Below, in pieces: positions 47,385-56,943 of a stretch of DNA of 64,000 nt (position 1 is its first letter; every line of letters begins with the position of its first letter). The stretch covers positions 372,001 through 436,000 of the forward strand of contig CANMXP010000001.1 in the NCBI GenBank assembly GCA_947501845.1, written 5' to 3'. A program made the translations under genes and the position numbers. Below the pieces are notes generated by a model, which made no database searches, was not told the DNA's origin, and saw only the letters and a program-made list of their open reading frames with translations. The stretch comes from an uncultured Flavobacteriaceae bacterium (lineage in GTDB: Bacteria > Bacteroidota > Bacteroidia > Flavobacteriales > Flavobacteriaceae).

Positions 47385-50300
47385 TTATTTAACTACCGCT
47401 TTTATTGTTTCATTGCCATTTTTATTTGAAATATTGACAAAATAAACCCCTTTTGAAGTAAAAATATTTGAGTCAAGCTCTAATTGATTTTCAATAGTCT
47501 CTGTTTTGTAAATCAGCTGCCCCACACTATTAAATATGGCCACATATGTGGAACTACCGTTCCCATGTAAATTAATTTTAAATGCTCCATAAATTGGATT
47601 AGGAAAAAGTTCAATTTTTAACTTGTTTGATGTCGATTTACCTATGGCATCAAATTTTCTTGCATTAGAGTCTCTAAGCTTACCTACAGTATTTAGAGTT
47701 GCTCCAGAAGTATTATAAGTAATCACCAACTGAGGTTCGGTCGCGTTATTTTCTTTTGAAGCAAAAGCAACGTCATTGCCTCCTGTTGAAGCGACAATCA
47801 AGCTAACTTTTCCTCCGCCACTTAAAGTATTTTCATCAAGTGACCAAGTATAAGTCGTCCCAATACTATACGCACTATTTAGATTTCCTAAAAGAGCTCC
47901 TGATGCTGGTTTATTAGCATTGGAAAGCGTAGTTTCTGTCCAGTTATTGGAAGTACCAAGGTTAATATTAATATTACCATTTCCTGCATCACCATTACAA
48001 GTCATTTTCAGTTCTGCATTAGTTATAGTTCCTGAAATGCTGCTTAAATCGTATTGCAGGTAGCCTACTCTATTGCCAGATTCCACTCTAAGAATTGTAT
48101 TATTAAAATTAGTCGAACCTTGTAAATAAGAATCATGAATAGGAGAAAGCGTAACCGTATTTTCTACATGACCTTCACAGTTTGCAGCAACAGGAGCAAT
48201 ACCCTTACCTGAAGGCTTAGTATATGTTTTTGACAAAATAAACTTATCCATTTCAAAACCATCTTCTCTCATTGAAAAAGAAATAGTGTGTATCCCTGCA
48301 GATGGTACATCTAAGAAAATTTGTTGTGCGACACCACAATGGTTAGCGTTTGTACGCTGCTTACTCTCCCATGTCCAGGCATTTTTGCCACCACACCATT
48401 GCATTCTTTTACCAGATTCAGGCCATGTACCATCAATGCCTACATGAATTCCGTTATCTTCAGACCCTGTAGAATAAGCCCTTACCCAAACAAAATATTT
48501 ACCAGGCGAGTTAAATTTAACCTTATAATTTATAATACCTGCAACACCAGGGGTATTAGTAAAATTCACACCATTAATTAATGGGTCACTATGTGTTACA
48601 CGTGTGTCAGGTAGCAACTCTATATATTTACCTCCACTGGCTGTTCCTGCATGGTTTCCATCTGGATCTGGTGTTGGTGTTGTGGCTCCAGCACCAATAG
48701 TGAACCATTCTCTCTCATTAATTTCAACTTGTCCAATAAAATCTTCAGCTTCAACGGCAACAATACCATTTTGTTCTTCAAAAATTTTATCACAATCCGT
48801 ATTGGTAGCACTAACAGTAACGGCACTTGTTCCTGTCAAGGCGCCTTCAACTGTTGTTGCAGTAATTATTGCATTTCCTTCGGCAACAGCTGTAACAAGG
48901 CCATTATTACTTACTGTTGCAATTGCTGTATCACTTGAACTCCAGGTAACATTTTTGTTTGTCGCATCATTAGGAAGTACAGTGGTAACTAAAGTTTTTG
49001 TTTCTTCGGTTTGAAGTGAAAAAGAAGTAGAGTCTACAGTTACACTGGTAGGTTCTATTGATGTCGAATTGCCTGTTGTAGTAATTGTTAATACAGGTCT
49101 TTTAGATGCATTTTCATCAGAAGCAAAAGACACATCATTGCCCCCTGTAGCCATTACAATCAAACTTAATTTCCCGCCTCCATTAATTTGAGTTGGATCT
49201 AATGTCCATGTATACGATTGATTCAATGCATAAGTTGAATTTAGTGTACCTAATTGGATTCCTGAACTGGGTTTATTTGTGTTAGATAATGTCGTTTCTG
49301 TCCAATTATTACCAGCACCTAAGTTTATATTAATTGTGCCATTTCCTGCATCATTACTTATAGATAGCTTGAGTTTAGCACTACTAATTGTACCAGAAAC
49401 TGAACTGAGATCGAACATAAGATAAGAAACTCTGTTACCAGACTCAACCCTAAGGTCGGCAGTATTAAAACGTGTACTACCTTGTAAATAAGCATCATTA
49501 ATGGCACTAAATGTTTGAGTGTTTTCTCCTGTTCCAGCCGTTACTGTTACAAAAGTGGACGCCGTAAAACTACCTTGTTGTGTAGTTACTGTAATAGTTG
49601 AAGCCCCTTGAGAAACACCTGTTACGACTCCATTAGAGTTAACCGTTGCCACAGACTCATTACTTGAACTCCATGTTACATTTTTGTTACCTGCTGTAGA
49701 TGGAAGTACTGTTGCAGTAAGGCTTGATGTTTGATTCTCTGTTATCGCTAAAGATGTTGGAGAAACAGTTACACCTGTCACATCATCATTAGGTGTATTT
49801 GGCGTATTGGTTACATATCTACTCCAGAATTTAGTAGTGCTATTAGCAGCCGCTCCAATATTGAAGATCCACCAGTTCTCTGCACAATCTGAAAAATCGA
49901 CACCATCATAATGAATGTGAGACCAATCATGCGGGTAACCATTAGGCCACATGGTATCAACAATTCTATCTGCTTCCCTCCAAAGCTGCTTTGCTTTTGG
50001 GTTTACAGAAGATTTTGCTTCAGCAATCCATGTATTAGCTCTAGACCTATATTCGGGAGTTTCCCAGGGACCACGGTCTCCCCAATTGGCTCCAAAAGGA
50101 GCATTACCATCATCAATGGCAAAATATGTGGTTTTATTTTTCACATAATTCAGATCAGAACTCGCAGTTTTGTCTTCATTCCAATTACTATGCTGAACAA
50201 CAATGACATTGTTCTTAACAGTATTAGAAGCAACGGTTTGTAATACTTGAGCAATCCAATCTGCTGTTATGTTGGACTGACCTGCCTCTTGAACCCATAC

Positions 50301-50672
50301 CTTTCCTCCATTTTGTAAAATAGGGATCACTTTATTTTTAATGCTGGTTACAGATGCAGACCAGTTTGCATCAGCATCTATCCAGTTATTGCTTCCAAAC
50401 GCCATGGTAAACAGTGCATCAGAATCAATAAATTGTCCGCCTTGAGTACCAATGGCACCCGCAACAGCATAATAATTAACACCTTCAAGATCGGGGTGAT
50501 CTAACATACAGCCTAATGCTGCTTGCGCATGGATGTCATCTGGGTCTGGTTTGCTATCAAACTGAGCAATTAAAATGTCTTTGTTCTTGTTAAAAAAAGG
50601 GCGTTGGGCTAACGCTTGTGTGAATGTGATCAATAAGACCAACATACTGATAGGGAAAATTTTAGATTTCAT
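47385..50672 (-). CDS. Secreted nucleoside-hydrolase-fold protein with multiple carbohydrate-binding-type modules and T9SS sorting domain
   Basis: A 1095-residue modular protein. A signal peptide (1-22) is followed by a domain of about 260 residues with FDSKPDPDD (Asp39, 43, 45 and 46), resembling the Ca-binding Asp cluster of inosine-uridine nucleoside hydrolases, and [17 protein letters not shown] near its end. Then Big_2 (about 300-380), a CBM96/DNRLRE module (about 385-535), Big_2 (about 540-625), a CBM6- or GH115-C-like module (about 635-835, [11 protein letters not shown]...), a second CBM96 module (about 845-990) and a type A T9SS domain. The binding modules and the GH16 gene behind it argue for a role in polysaccharide or glycoside breakdown rather than nucleoside salvage. 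The catalytic reaction is unknown. Confidence 0.85.
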   Translation of the reverse strand: MKSKIFPISMLVLLITFTQALAQRPFFNKNKDILIAQFDSKPDPDDIHAQAALGCMLDHPDLEGVNYYAVAGAIGTQGGQFIDSDALFTMAFGSNNWIDADANWSASVTSIKNKVIPILQNGGKVWVQEAGQSNITADWIAQVLQTVASNTVKNNVIVVQHSNWNEDKTASSDLNYVKNKTTYFAIDDGNAPFGANWGDRGPWETPEYRSRANTWIAEAKSSVNPKAKQLWREADRIVDTMWPNGYPHDWSHIHYDGVDFSDCAENWWIFNIGAAANSTTKFWSRYVTNTPNTPNDDVTGVTVSPTSLAITENQTSSLTATVLPSTAGNKNVTWSSSNESVATVNSNGVVTGVSQGASTITVTTQQGSFTASTFVTVTAGTGENTQTFSAINDAYLQGSTRFNTADLRVESGNRVSYLMFDLSSVSGTISSAKLKLSISNDAGNGTININLGAGNNWTETTLSNTNKPSSGIQLGTLNSTYALNQSYTWTLDPTQINGGGKLSLIVMATGGNDVSFASDENASKRPVLTITTTGNSTSIEPTSVTVDSTSFSLQTEETKTLVTTVLPNDATNKNVTWSSSDTAIATVSNNGLVTAVAEGNAIITATTVEGALTGTSAVTVSATNTDCDKIFEEQNGIVAVEAEDFIGQVEINEREWFTIGAGATTPTPDPDGNHAGTASGGKYIELLPDTRVTHSDPLINGVNFTNTPGVAGIINYKVKFNSPGKYFVWVRAYSTGSEDNGIHVGIDGTWPESGKRMQWCGGKNAWTWESKQRTNANHCGVAQQIFLDVPSAGIHTISFSMREDGFEMDKFILSKTYTKPSGKGIAPVAANCEGHVENTVTLSPIHDSYLQGSTNFNNTILRVESGNRVGYLQYDLSSISGTITNAELKMTCNGDAGNGNININLGTSNNWTETTLSNANKPASGALLGNLNSAYSIGTTYTWSLDENTLSGGGKVSLIVASTGGNDVAFASKENNATEPQLVITYNTSGATLNTVGKLRDSNARKFDAIGKSTSNKLKIELFPNPIYGAFKINLHGNGSSTYVAIFNSVGQLIYKTETIENQLELDSNIFTSKGVYFVNISNKNGNETIKAVVK

Positions 50673-51073
50673 CTAGTAAAATTTAGGGTTATATTTATTT
50701 TTTTTGCTTGTATACTTACTACACATATTTTGTAGTAATATTATTTGTTTTTAGAGTTTCTAGGTTAGAAACTTTTTATGCACGAATAATTTCCAAACAA
50801 TCGAAAAATAATTAAAAAACGATGTTTTTTCTTACTAAAATGAAGGTTTTTTACTAATTAAAATTTAAAAAAGCTCTTTGTCGGACTTATCTATCCATTC
50901 GCAGATAAACTAAAAATATAAGGCTCTGAAATAATTTCAGAGCCTTAATTAATACTTAGCATAAAAAATTTACAACCGTTCTACAATATAATATACCAAG
51001 TAATTTAGTTTCTTTCGTAAACCTTACTTCACAGCTATTGGGGAGCTTACTCTAATTAGCACCCATTGCTGTG
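50673..51073. other. 401-bp intergenic region
   Basis: It contains the terminator at 50920-50946 and, near 50690-50870, very A/T-rich DNA that must hold the promoter of the modular-enzyme operon. I see no small gene or RNA. Confidence 0.5.
50920..50946 (-). terminator. Intrinsic terminator of the gene at 51074-51742
   Basis: A perfect 13-bp stem (AAGGCTCTGAAAT / ATTTCAGAGCCTT) with a 1-nt loop is followed on the minus strand by TATATTTTTAG. It ends the minus-strand gene that stops at 51074. Confidence 0.75.
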
Positions 51074-51742
51074 TTAGATAGTCATATCTGTTAATGATAT
51101 TATTTTACGAATAGAAACGGTATGACGTATTCTGTTTAAAATGAAACCAATAAATGTCGACATATTTAATACCCATTTACGTAACCCATAATTTTTTTCT
51201 TCTTTATATTTTAAATGATACGTACTTGGTAAACAATAATGAAAAGAGTTAAAATCATGATTAGTCACTGAGTCATCATTAAGCATAATGGGAGTAGTAT
51301 CTGGGTGCAGCTTGGGTAGATTTTCAAACTCAGTCGGTGAGGATATCATAACCTCGGAAGGTGACGATAAAACCATAGACTCATAAGCATGTAGGTTAAG
51401 TTTGGTAAAATTTTCAACAAATAATTTTGTCTCCATAGAAGGCGATTTATAGTCTTGCTCATACCTTACTTCCATTTTATGATTATTAATGATAAATATG
51501 AATGTAGATTTCGCTTTATGAGTGTCGAAAATAGCCCAATACATATTCGTACTATTGGTTTCAGGAGTAAGTACTTTTGTTCCCCAATTATATTTCTTTG
51601 AGCCACCTTCATCTATTACCTGAACATTTTTACCTCGGTTAGAAATAATGATTTTTGTTGTTCTTTTTTTCTCCTCATCACTATTAATCCAAGTACCATC
51701 AATAGTATTTGTAGTAGCTGACATACTACTAATTGCTTCCAT
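51074..51742 (-). CDS. Hypothetical protein, 222 residues
   Basis: A soluble protein without a signal peptide. Residues about 14-105 look like a small beta-barrel or lipocalin-like domain: IDGTWINSDEEKKRTTKIII, VQVIDEGG, KYNWG. A polar middle follows, and a C-terminal part with one weak hydrophobic stretch (WVLNMSTFIGFILNRIRH). The start could also be Met8. I do not recognise the family. It is transcribed alone with its own terminator. Confidence 0.65.
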   Translation of the reverse strand: MEAISSMSATTNTIDGTWINSDEEKKRTTKIIISNRGKNVQVIDEGGSKKYNWGTKVLTPETNSTNMYWAIFDTHKAKSTFIFIINNHKMEVRYEQDYKSPSMETKLFVENFTKLNLHAYESMVLSSPSEVMISSPTEFENLPKLHPDTTPIMLNDDSVTNHDFNSFHYCLPSTYHLKYKEEKNYGLRKWVLNMSTFIGFILNRIRHTVSIRKIISLTDMTI

Positions 51743-52042
51743 AAATTTAAGTTTAAAATATTAATCCAAAGGTATTTTTTAAGTCATATGAACTCAAGAG
51801 AGAAAAGCCTGAAAAACAGCCAGGGGATTATTCCAAAATAGAACAGGTGTATTTTTTTAAAATAAGGGGTTTTCCCCCTTTTTTAATAAGACAAACACCT
51901 TGAAATTACTCAAAAAAATAATGCAACAATTTGATTTTTAATAAATTACACATATTAAACTTTTTGCTTAGTACTTAAGAAGCGTAAAAACTTCAAATAT
52001 TAATATGTATTTTTGGAATTAACCGTATAATTAAAAATCTCG
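51743..52042. other. 300-bp divergent intergenic region with a GC-rich hairpin
   Basis: AAGGGG-TTTTC-CCCCTT (51864-51880) followed by TTTTTT looks like a terminator for the plus strand, yet no plus-strand gene precedes it. It lies between divergent promoters and may instead be a regulatory hairpin of the downstream operon's leader. Otherwise nothing is recognised. Confidence 0.4.
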
Positions 52043-52540
52043 ATGAAAACAAAATCAATTCAAAAGTTAGTATTTTTCTTAGCGATCATAACCCTGTTTT
52101 TTCAATCATGTAAAGAAAAAATTGAAGCACCACAACAAACTATTGATTACAAGTATGCCAGTAGTTTAGAAGATGAATTTATAAAAACTAGAGGAGCAAT
52201 TATAAAAAAGTATCTAAATTTAGAAGAAGAAGATCCCCGTGAATTCTGGTTTGATCTGGAAGAATTAAAAAAATACATTGCTTATGTAGAACAAGAGGCC
52301 AAGCCATTAGGTTATAGAAATTTAGGCATTCGTATATATAAGGGTGCCTATCCAAAGGATGAAAAGTATCCTGATCCTGGCTACTCAACTGTATTCTTAG
52401 TTCCAACAGGAAATAGAATAACCTCTAAAGCTAGTTTTTCGCCTATAAATTCAACAATAATTGTTCAAAATGACAACATTCATGAAATTCCAGCTTATAA
52501 TTATGGCCAGGCTGGTAGGCCTCCTAAAAATTTAAAATAA
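52043..52540 (+). CDS. Small lipoprotein of a two-component operon
   Basis: A 165-residue protein with lipobox FFQSC (Cys22). The mature part is polar and helical, with repeated Glu/Lys/Tyr (LEEEDPREFWFDLEELKKYI) and a C-terminal beta-like part (YSTVFLVPTGNRITSK). The family is not recognised. It is the first gene of a four-gene unit, 13 bp before the membrane protein, and is followed by the kinase and regulator. A periplasmic sensor or modulator role is an inference from position. Confidence 0.75.
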   Translation: MKTKSIQKLVFFLAIITLFFQSCKEKIEAPQQTIDYKYASSLEDEFIKTRGAIIKKYLNLEEEDPREFWFDLEELKKYIAYVEQEAKPLGYRNLGIRIYKGAYPKDEKYPDPGYSTVFLVPTGNRITSKASFSPINSTIIVQNDNIHEIPAYNYGQAGRPPKNLK

Positions 52541-52553
52541 AACATGATGTAAA

Positions 52554-53201
52554 ATGAGTAGTTCTTACGCATACTTTTTATCATATTCAATTAATGCACT
52601 TGAGCTTATAGCAGCCATTGTTGCATTAATACATTATAAAAAGTATGCAAACTCATCTGAACGTTATTTTTTACTTTTTTTATGGGCAACTTTTTTCATA
52701 GATAGTATATTAGGGCCTTTATCAAGCTTTTTTAACATAGATAATACTTGGCTTTACTATGGATATACTGGAGTAAGTTTTTTGTTTTATTATTTATGGT
52801 ACCATACTATTTTAGCTGAAAAACTATTTAAAACAATAACAAAGGTACTAAGTGTTGTATTCATGGTTTTATATGTTTTAAATGGTACAAATGTTGAATT
52901 TCAAAAATATAGTTTTGTAATAGGTGCTTCTTTTGTATTAATTCTAGCAGGGTTTCATCTACATCAGTTATTTAACTCAGACTATACTTTAAAAATAAAA
53001 TATAAATTAAGTTTCTGGATAACTATTGCTTTATTGTTGTTCAATATAGGTATGATCCCATTTATATTATTGTCTAAATATTTTAATATTTGGGTTGGCA
53101 ATTCTATATTTATCATTATTCTATTTTTCCTGAACTTAGTTTTATATGGTTCGTATATAATAGGCTTCACATGGACGAAAAAGAAATACAATCATTTTTA
53201 A
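52554..53201 (+). CDS. Seven-helix membrane protein of the two-component operon
   Basis: 215 residues, almost entirely hydrophobic, with about seven transmembrane segments (for example ALELIAAIVALIHY, YFLLFLWATFFIDSILG, FWITIALLLFNIGMIPFILL, FIIILFFLNLVLYGSYIIGF). I see no catalytic motif. It overlaps the histidine kinase gene by 31 bp, so the two are translationally coupled. This suggests that the membrane protein is the input module for a kinase that itself has only one membrane helix. The family is otherwise unknown. Confidence 0.8.
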   Translation: MSSSYAYFLSYSINALELIAAIVALIHYKKYANSSERYFLLFLWATFFIDSILGPLSSFFNIDNTWLYYGYTGVSFLFYYLWYHTILAEKLFKTITKVLSVVFMVLYVLNGTNVEFQKYSFVIGASFVLILAGFHLHQLFNSDYTLKIKYKLSFWITIALLLFNIGMIPFILLSKYFNIWVGNSIFIIILFFLNLVLYGSYIIGFTWTKKKYNHF

Positions 53202-53917
53202 TTATATCGTCAGTTGTATTATTCATTGTAATAATTACTATGATCTCACTTTTTATTCTTTTTAAAAAAAGAAAAAACGCTTTACTTTTAAAAAATGAGT
53301 TTGAAAAAAAACATTTTGAACAAGAAATATCTAAAGCACAAATTGAAATTAGAGAAGAAACATTTAGAAATATTAGTTGGGAATTGCATGATAATATTGG
53401 TCAGTTACTAACCTTGGCCAAAATACAGTTGCAAAACAATTCGCCTGTTGATGATGTAAAAGGGACATTAAACAAGTGTCTTAAGGAGTTAAGAGATTTA
53501 TCTAAAATAATTAGTCCAGACGCTCTAAAAAACATGTCTTTAGAGCAGGCCATATCTGGTGAAATCGATCGGTTTAATAGACTTAATTTTATAGAATCGC
53601 AACTCACGATTAAAGGACAACAAACAAAGATTGATAGCAAAACTGAAATCGTGTTTTTTAGAATTTTACAAGAGTTTTTTTCAAACACCATAAAGCACGC
53701 AAAAGCAACACATTTAAGTATTATTTTAAACTACCAAACAGATATGTTAATTATTACAGCAAAAGACAATGGTTTGGGCTTTGATTTAGACAAACAAAAA
53801 CATTCTGGACTGGGTTTAACCAACATGAAAAATAGGGCAAAATTGGTAAATGCCAATGCCACAATTTTATCTGAACCCAATATAGGCACAAAATTAACGA
53901 TCACCTACAAATTTTAA
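53171..53917 (+). CDS. Sensor histidine kinase, HisKA_3 (NarL-partner) type
   Basis: The frame is open from 53090, but the start is ATG 53171 (MDEKEIQSFL), inside the end of the membrane protein gene. The 248-residue kinase has one membrane helix (about 10-32) and a coiled-coil, then the HisKA_3 dimerization and phosphoacceptor block with His73 in WELHDNIGQ. The HATPase domain shows the N box EFFSNTIKHAKA, G1 DNGLGFD and G2 GLGLTNMKNRA. There is no extracellular sensor domain, so the signal is probably supplied by the coupled lipoprotein and seven-helix protein. The response regulator gene follows after 2 bp. Confidence 0.93.
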   Translation: MDEKEIQSFLIISSVVLFIVIITMISLFILFKKRKNALLLKNEFEKKHFEQEISKAQIEIREETFRNISWELHDNIGQLLTLAKIQLQNNSPVDDVKGTLNKCLKELRDLSKIISPDALKNMSLEQAISGEIDRFNRLNFIESQLTIKGQQTKIDSKTEIVFFRILQEFFSNTIKHAKATHLSIILNYQTDMLIITAKDNGLGFDLDKQKHSGLGLTNMKNRAKLVNANATILSEPNIGTKLTITYKF

Positions 53918-53919
53918 CC

Positions 53920-54561
53920 ATGAAACCACATACCGTTGTAATTGTTGAAGACCATATTTTATTATCACAGGCCATAGCCAGTCTAGTAAATTCTTTTGAA
54001 GATTTTAATGTGCTTTTTACTTGCAAAAATGGCCAAGAACTTCTTACTAAACTAAAAACCCCAAGTAATATTCCAGATATTATACTTATGGATGTTAATA
54101 TGCCTATCTTAAATGGCATAGAGACCACAGAGATTATAAAAAATGAGTATCCAAAAATAAAAGTCATAGCACTTTCTGTAGAAGAAAACGACACCACGAT
54201 TATTAAAATGCTTAAAGCTGGTGCTAAAGGCTATTTATTAAAAGATGTTGAAAAAGATGTTTTAGAATTAGCCTTAATAGAAACTATAAAGCATGGTTAT
54301 TATCACACCAAAGATGTTTCTAATATTTTAATCAACTCTCTTAGCGATGATAATTCAAGTAAAATTCGGCTAAAAGATAGAGAGATCGAGTTTATCATAC
54401 ACACCTGCTCTGAAATGACCTATAAAGAAATAGCCGAAAAAATGTTTTTAAGCCCAAAAACAATTGATGGTTACAGGGATACTCTTTTTCAAAAATTAAA
54501 TGTTAAAAACAGAATAGGCCTTGTTTTATACGCTATTAAGAATGGAATTTATAAGTTATAA
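53920..54561 (+). CDS. NarL/FixJ-type response regulator with LuxR HTH
   Basis: 213 residues. The receiver domain (1-120) has acidic residues in VEDH (Glu10, Asp11), the phosphoacceptor Asp58 in ILMDVNMP, and Lys in GYLLKDVEKD. The LuxR-type helix-turn-helix (about 150-208) reads LKDREIEFI, MTYKEIAEKMFLSPKTIDGY and LFQKLNVKNR. It is the cognate regulator of the upstream kinase. It is convergent with the nitrate porin gene, separated by a shared terminator. Control of the nitrate genes is possible from position alone but is not shown. Confidence 0.95.
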   Translation: MKPHTVVIVEDHILLSQAIASLVNSFEDFNVLFTCKNGQELLTKLKTPSNIPDIILMDVNMPILNGIETTEIIKNEYPKIKVIALSVEENDTTIIKMLKAGAKGYLLKDVEKDVLELALIETIKHGYYHTKDVSNILINSLSDDNSSKIRLKDREIEFIIHTCSEMTYKEIAEKMFLSPKTIDGYRDTLFQKLNVKNRIGLVLYAIKNGIYKL

Positions 54562-54580
54562 TTTTTGAAAAAGGCTGTTT

Positions 54581-54621
54581 AAAATAAAAGAAACCCGCTT
54601 AAAGCGGGTTTCTTTTATTTT
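54581..54621. terminator. Bidirectional terminator between the response regulator and the porin gene
   Basis: Near-perfect arms AAAATAAAAGAAACCCGCTT and AAGCGGGTTTCTTTTATTTT, about 20 bp each, with A and T tracts at the ends. It works in both directions between convergent genes. Confidence 0.88.
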
Positions 54622-54670
54622 GAGTTAGTCATTCTCAAAAATCTAAAAATAGATTATGTTTTTATAATAA

Positions 54671-55948
54671 TTATTTTGCTGTATTTAAAAACTTAGGTTT
54701 TAATACTAACATTACCCAAGCCCAGTTTTGTGTGTCTGACGCAAGATCTTCAGTAATTCCTTTTAATTCATACATACCATCAGATGGAAATAAGTGTGAA
54801 TATCCAGCAACCAAAGCATAGCCTTTGAATTTCTTTTTGAAAACCAGATCAATCTCTGTACCTAATGATTTTTCACCACTGGCCAGTTCTTGCTCTCCAC
54901 TAAAATTTAAGGCTTTAACCAAAAGGCTAGACGTATCACTTAATTTAAAGTTTGCACTCACGTGAACATCAAATAAACCAATTGAGTTGGCATGGTTCCC
55001 TACATAGAAATAATCCATAAATCCGTTAAATTTATGATTGGTTCCATATAGAGGGAAAAATGCTCCTGTTTCCCCAGGGTCTGCATCGTTTCCACTAATA
55101 ATTTCCAGACCAGCTCCCAATCCAACTTTATCTGATGCTTTGTATGATAGATCTAGACCTAAAAGGTAAGCACCTTTAACATCTATCTCACCTTGTCTTT
55201 TACCTGTTTGTATGAAGGCATTTGCGGCTAAACCAAAGCTTCCTGCTTTATAGTTTAAATGTGTCCCCAAAGTTTGAAGGTTACTTACACCATCTGGGGC
55301 ATTGTTAGTATCAAATTCTTGAAAACCATTGTTCATTAATAACAAACTTCCAGAAAAATTATCCCAAGCTTGTTTTAAATAAGCATACTGCATGGTTTTA
55401 TAAGAGAAAAAACCTGTGGTATTATAGCCCGTTCCTGTTGATACGAAACCTGTTGGGTGCGAATAATCTTGGTTAAAAGCTAATGCTACATCAAGTAAAA
55501 ATTTGTCCTTTTTATATTTTATCAAAGCGGCATCATGATTACGCCCTTGTTGTGCCCAATCTAAACCACCAAGGATACGTTGATCGTCGTAAGACAATAC
55601 CTGACGCCCTAATTTGGTCGACCATCCTTCTCCTAAATTAATTTCTGCCCAAGCTTGAAAAACGGCAAATGAGTTATTCTGATCGTAAGGTAAAATCTGT
55701 CTGTTTTCACCCCATACCATGATATCCTGTAAACTAACAAATACTTTGTAAGCATCCGTTTTATATCCTGCATTTAAACGTACTCTTGTTGAGATACCAA
55801 AACCTGCATCTGCATCGTCTGCTATAAGGTTTCCAAAACCATTTCTATATTCTGTGCGTGGCCTAAATTCGCCATCTAAAGTAAATTGTGCTTGTGCAAA
55901 TTGTAAGCACCCTAACAGTAGTCCCAAAATCACGTAGTGTCTTTTCAT
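54671..55948 (-). CDS. Alginate-export-family outer-membrane porin of the nitrate locus
   Basis: 425 residues with a signal peptide ending QAQ. The mature protein has amphipathic beta strands throughout and matches the alginate_exp type of barrel: FTLDGEFRPRTEYRNGFG, STRVRLNAGYKTDAYKVFVSLQDIMVWGE, WSTKLGRQVLSYDDQRILGG. In this context it probably admits nitrate or nitrite through the outer membrane rather than alginate. It is separated from nrtD by 155 bp that contain its own promoter (TATATTTG box and TATGA-N6-TCATA palindrome), so it can be transcribed independently of the ABC genes. Confidence 0.88.
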   Translation of the reverse strand: MKRHYVILGLLLGCLQFAQAQFTLDGEFRPRTEYRNGFGNLIADDADAGFGISTRVRLNAGYKTDAYKVFVSLQDIMVWGENRQILPYDQNNSFAVFQAWAEINLGEGWSTKLGRQVLSYDDQRILGGLDWAQQGRNHDAALIKYKKDKFLLDVALAFNQDYSHPTGFVSTGTGYNTTGFFSYKTMQYAYLKQAWDNFSGSLLLMNNGFQEFDTNNAPDGVSNLQTLGTHLNYKAGSFGLAANAFIQTGKRQGEIDVKGAYLLGLDLSYKASDKVGLGAGLEIISGNDADPGETGAFFPLYGTNHKFNGFMDYFYVGNHANSIGLFDVHVSANFKLSDTSSLLVKALNFSGEQELASGEKSLGTEIDLVFKKKFKGYALVAGYSHLFPSDGMYELKGITEDLASDTQNWAWVMLVLKPKFLNTAK

Positions 55949-56011
55949 CTTTTTTGTTTTAAGTTTTTTTATGTTTGAGTTGATTTAATCTTTATTCTTA
56001 ATTTTTATCTT

Positions 56012-56057
56012 ACAAATATAAAGTTGGCTTAACTTTTAGTTTATGATAAATCTCATA
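56012..56057 (-). promoter_or_regulatory. Porin promoter with Crp/Fnr-type operator
   Basis: On the minus strand, TATATTTG (56012-56019) fits the Bacteroidota -7 consensus TANNTTTG. The palindrome TATGA-N6-TCATA (56042-56057) is centred 34 bp upstream of the box, about -43 from the presumed start point, a class II activator position. A further AAAGTT-N5-AACTTT repeat lies between them. Confidence 0.55.
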
Positions 56058-56103
56058 TAAGCTTATCTTTATATTGATATCATTTTTTATGGCATTTTCT
56101 TTA

Positions 56104-56934
56104 TTAATGCTCTAAAAAATCTATTAAATGTTTTCTATATTTATAATAATCATCATGTTCTAAAACAGATTTACGAGTTCTTGGTCTTTCAAAATCAATA
56201 TTTAGAATATCTCCTATTTTAGCTTTAGGTCCGCTAGTCATCATCACCACACGATCTGCTAAAAAAATAGCTTCATCTACATCGTGCGTTATCATAACTG
56301 CAGTAATTTTCTCTTTGTTCCAGATTTCGATTAAAATATCCTGAAGTTCTCCTCTTGTTAAAGAATCCAACATACCAAAAGGCTCATCCAATAACAATAC
56401 TTTTGGTTTTATGGCAAAAGCCCTGGCAATTCCCACACGCTGCTGCATCCCTTGAGATAATTCTGAAGCTTTTTTATAAAAAGCATCTTCCAGTCCTACT
56501 TTTTGTAAATAGTATTTGGCGATATCGTTACGTTGCGATTTTGTGGCATGCGGAAAAACTTGATTGACTCCCAATAATACATTTTGAAGCGAAGTCATCC
56601 ATGGCATTAAACTAGGCGCTTGAAAAATAACACCTCTATCTGGCCCTGGTCCTTTTATATGTTTCCCTAACACCGATATATTACCCCCAGAAATCTCGTT
56701 AAGTCCAGCAATCATGGAAAGCATTGTTGTTTTTCCACAACCTGAATGCCCAATAATAGTAACGAACTCTTCTTTTTTTATTTGAAGGTTTAAGTCTTCA
56801 AGCACAACATAATCCCCCTTTGGTGTTGGATATACTTTTTTTAGCTTTTTTAAATCCAACATAACCTCTGATGAAGGGAAAAGCCCATTGTCTGTAAAAC
56901 TATTTGTTTTTTTATCTTCTATTATAGTATTCAT
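56104..56934 (-). CDS. nrtD: Nitrate/nitrite ABC transporter ATPase, NrtD-like
   Basis: 276 residues of the NrtD/SsuB/TauB ATPase family. Walker A is GHSGCGKT, the Q loop is IFQAPSLMPWMT, the signature is LSQGMQQRVGIARA, Walker B is VLLLDEPFGMLD and the switch His is in MITHDVDEA. A 36-residue N-terminal extension precedes the family start. It starts 9 bp after the NrtC-like gene. With that protein it should form an asymmetric ATPase pair that powers NrtB. Nitrate as substrate is inferred from NrtA and the redox neighbours. Confidence 0.9.
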   Translation of the reverse strand: MNTIIEDKKTNSFTDNGLFPSSEVMLDLKKLKKVYPTPKGDYVVLEDLNLQIKKEEFVTIIGHSGCGKTTMLSMIAGLNEISGGNISVLGKHIKGPGPDRGVIFQAPSLMPWMTSLQNVLLGVNQVFPHATKSQRNDIAKYYLQKVGLEDAFYKKASELSQGMQQRVGIARAFAIKPKVLLLDEPFGMLDSLTRGELQDILIEIWNKEKITAVMITHDVDEAIFLADRVVMMTSGPKAKIGDILNIDFERPRTRKSVLEHDDYYKYRKHLIDFLEH

Positions 56935-56943
56935 ATGATTTCC

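Noticed and set aside
46203-49014. Plus-strand open frames opposite the GH16 and modular hydrolase genes
   Set aside because: They are antisense shadows of low-complexity Thr/Ser/Val-rich Ig-like domains, with no start context or family features.
53090-53170. An extended N-terminus for the histidine kinase
   Set aside because: The extra residues come from the overlapping membrane protein gene in another frame. ATG 53171 gives a normal kinase start.
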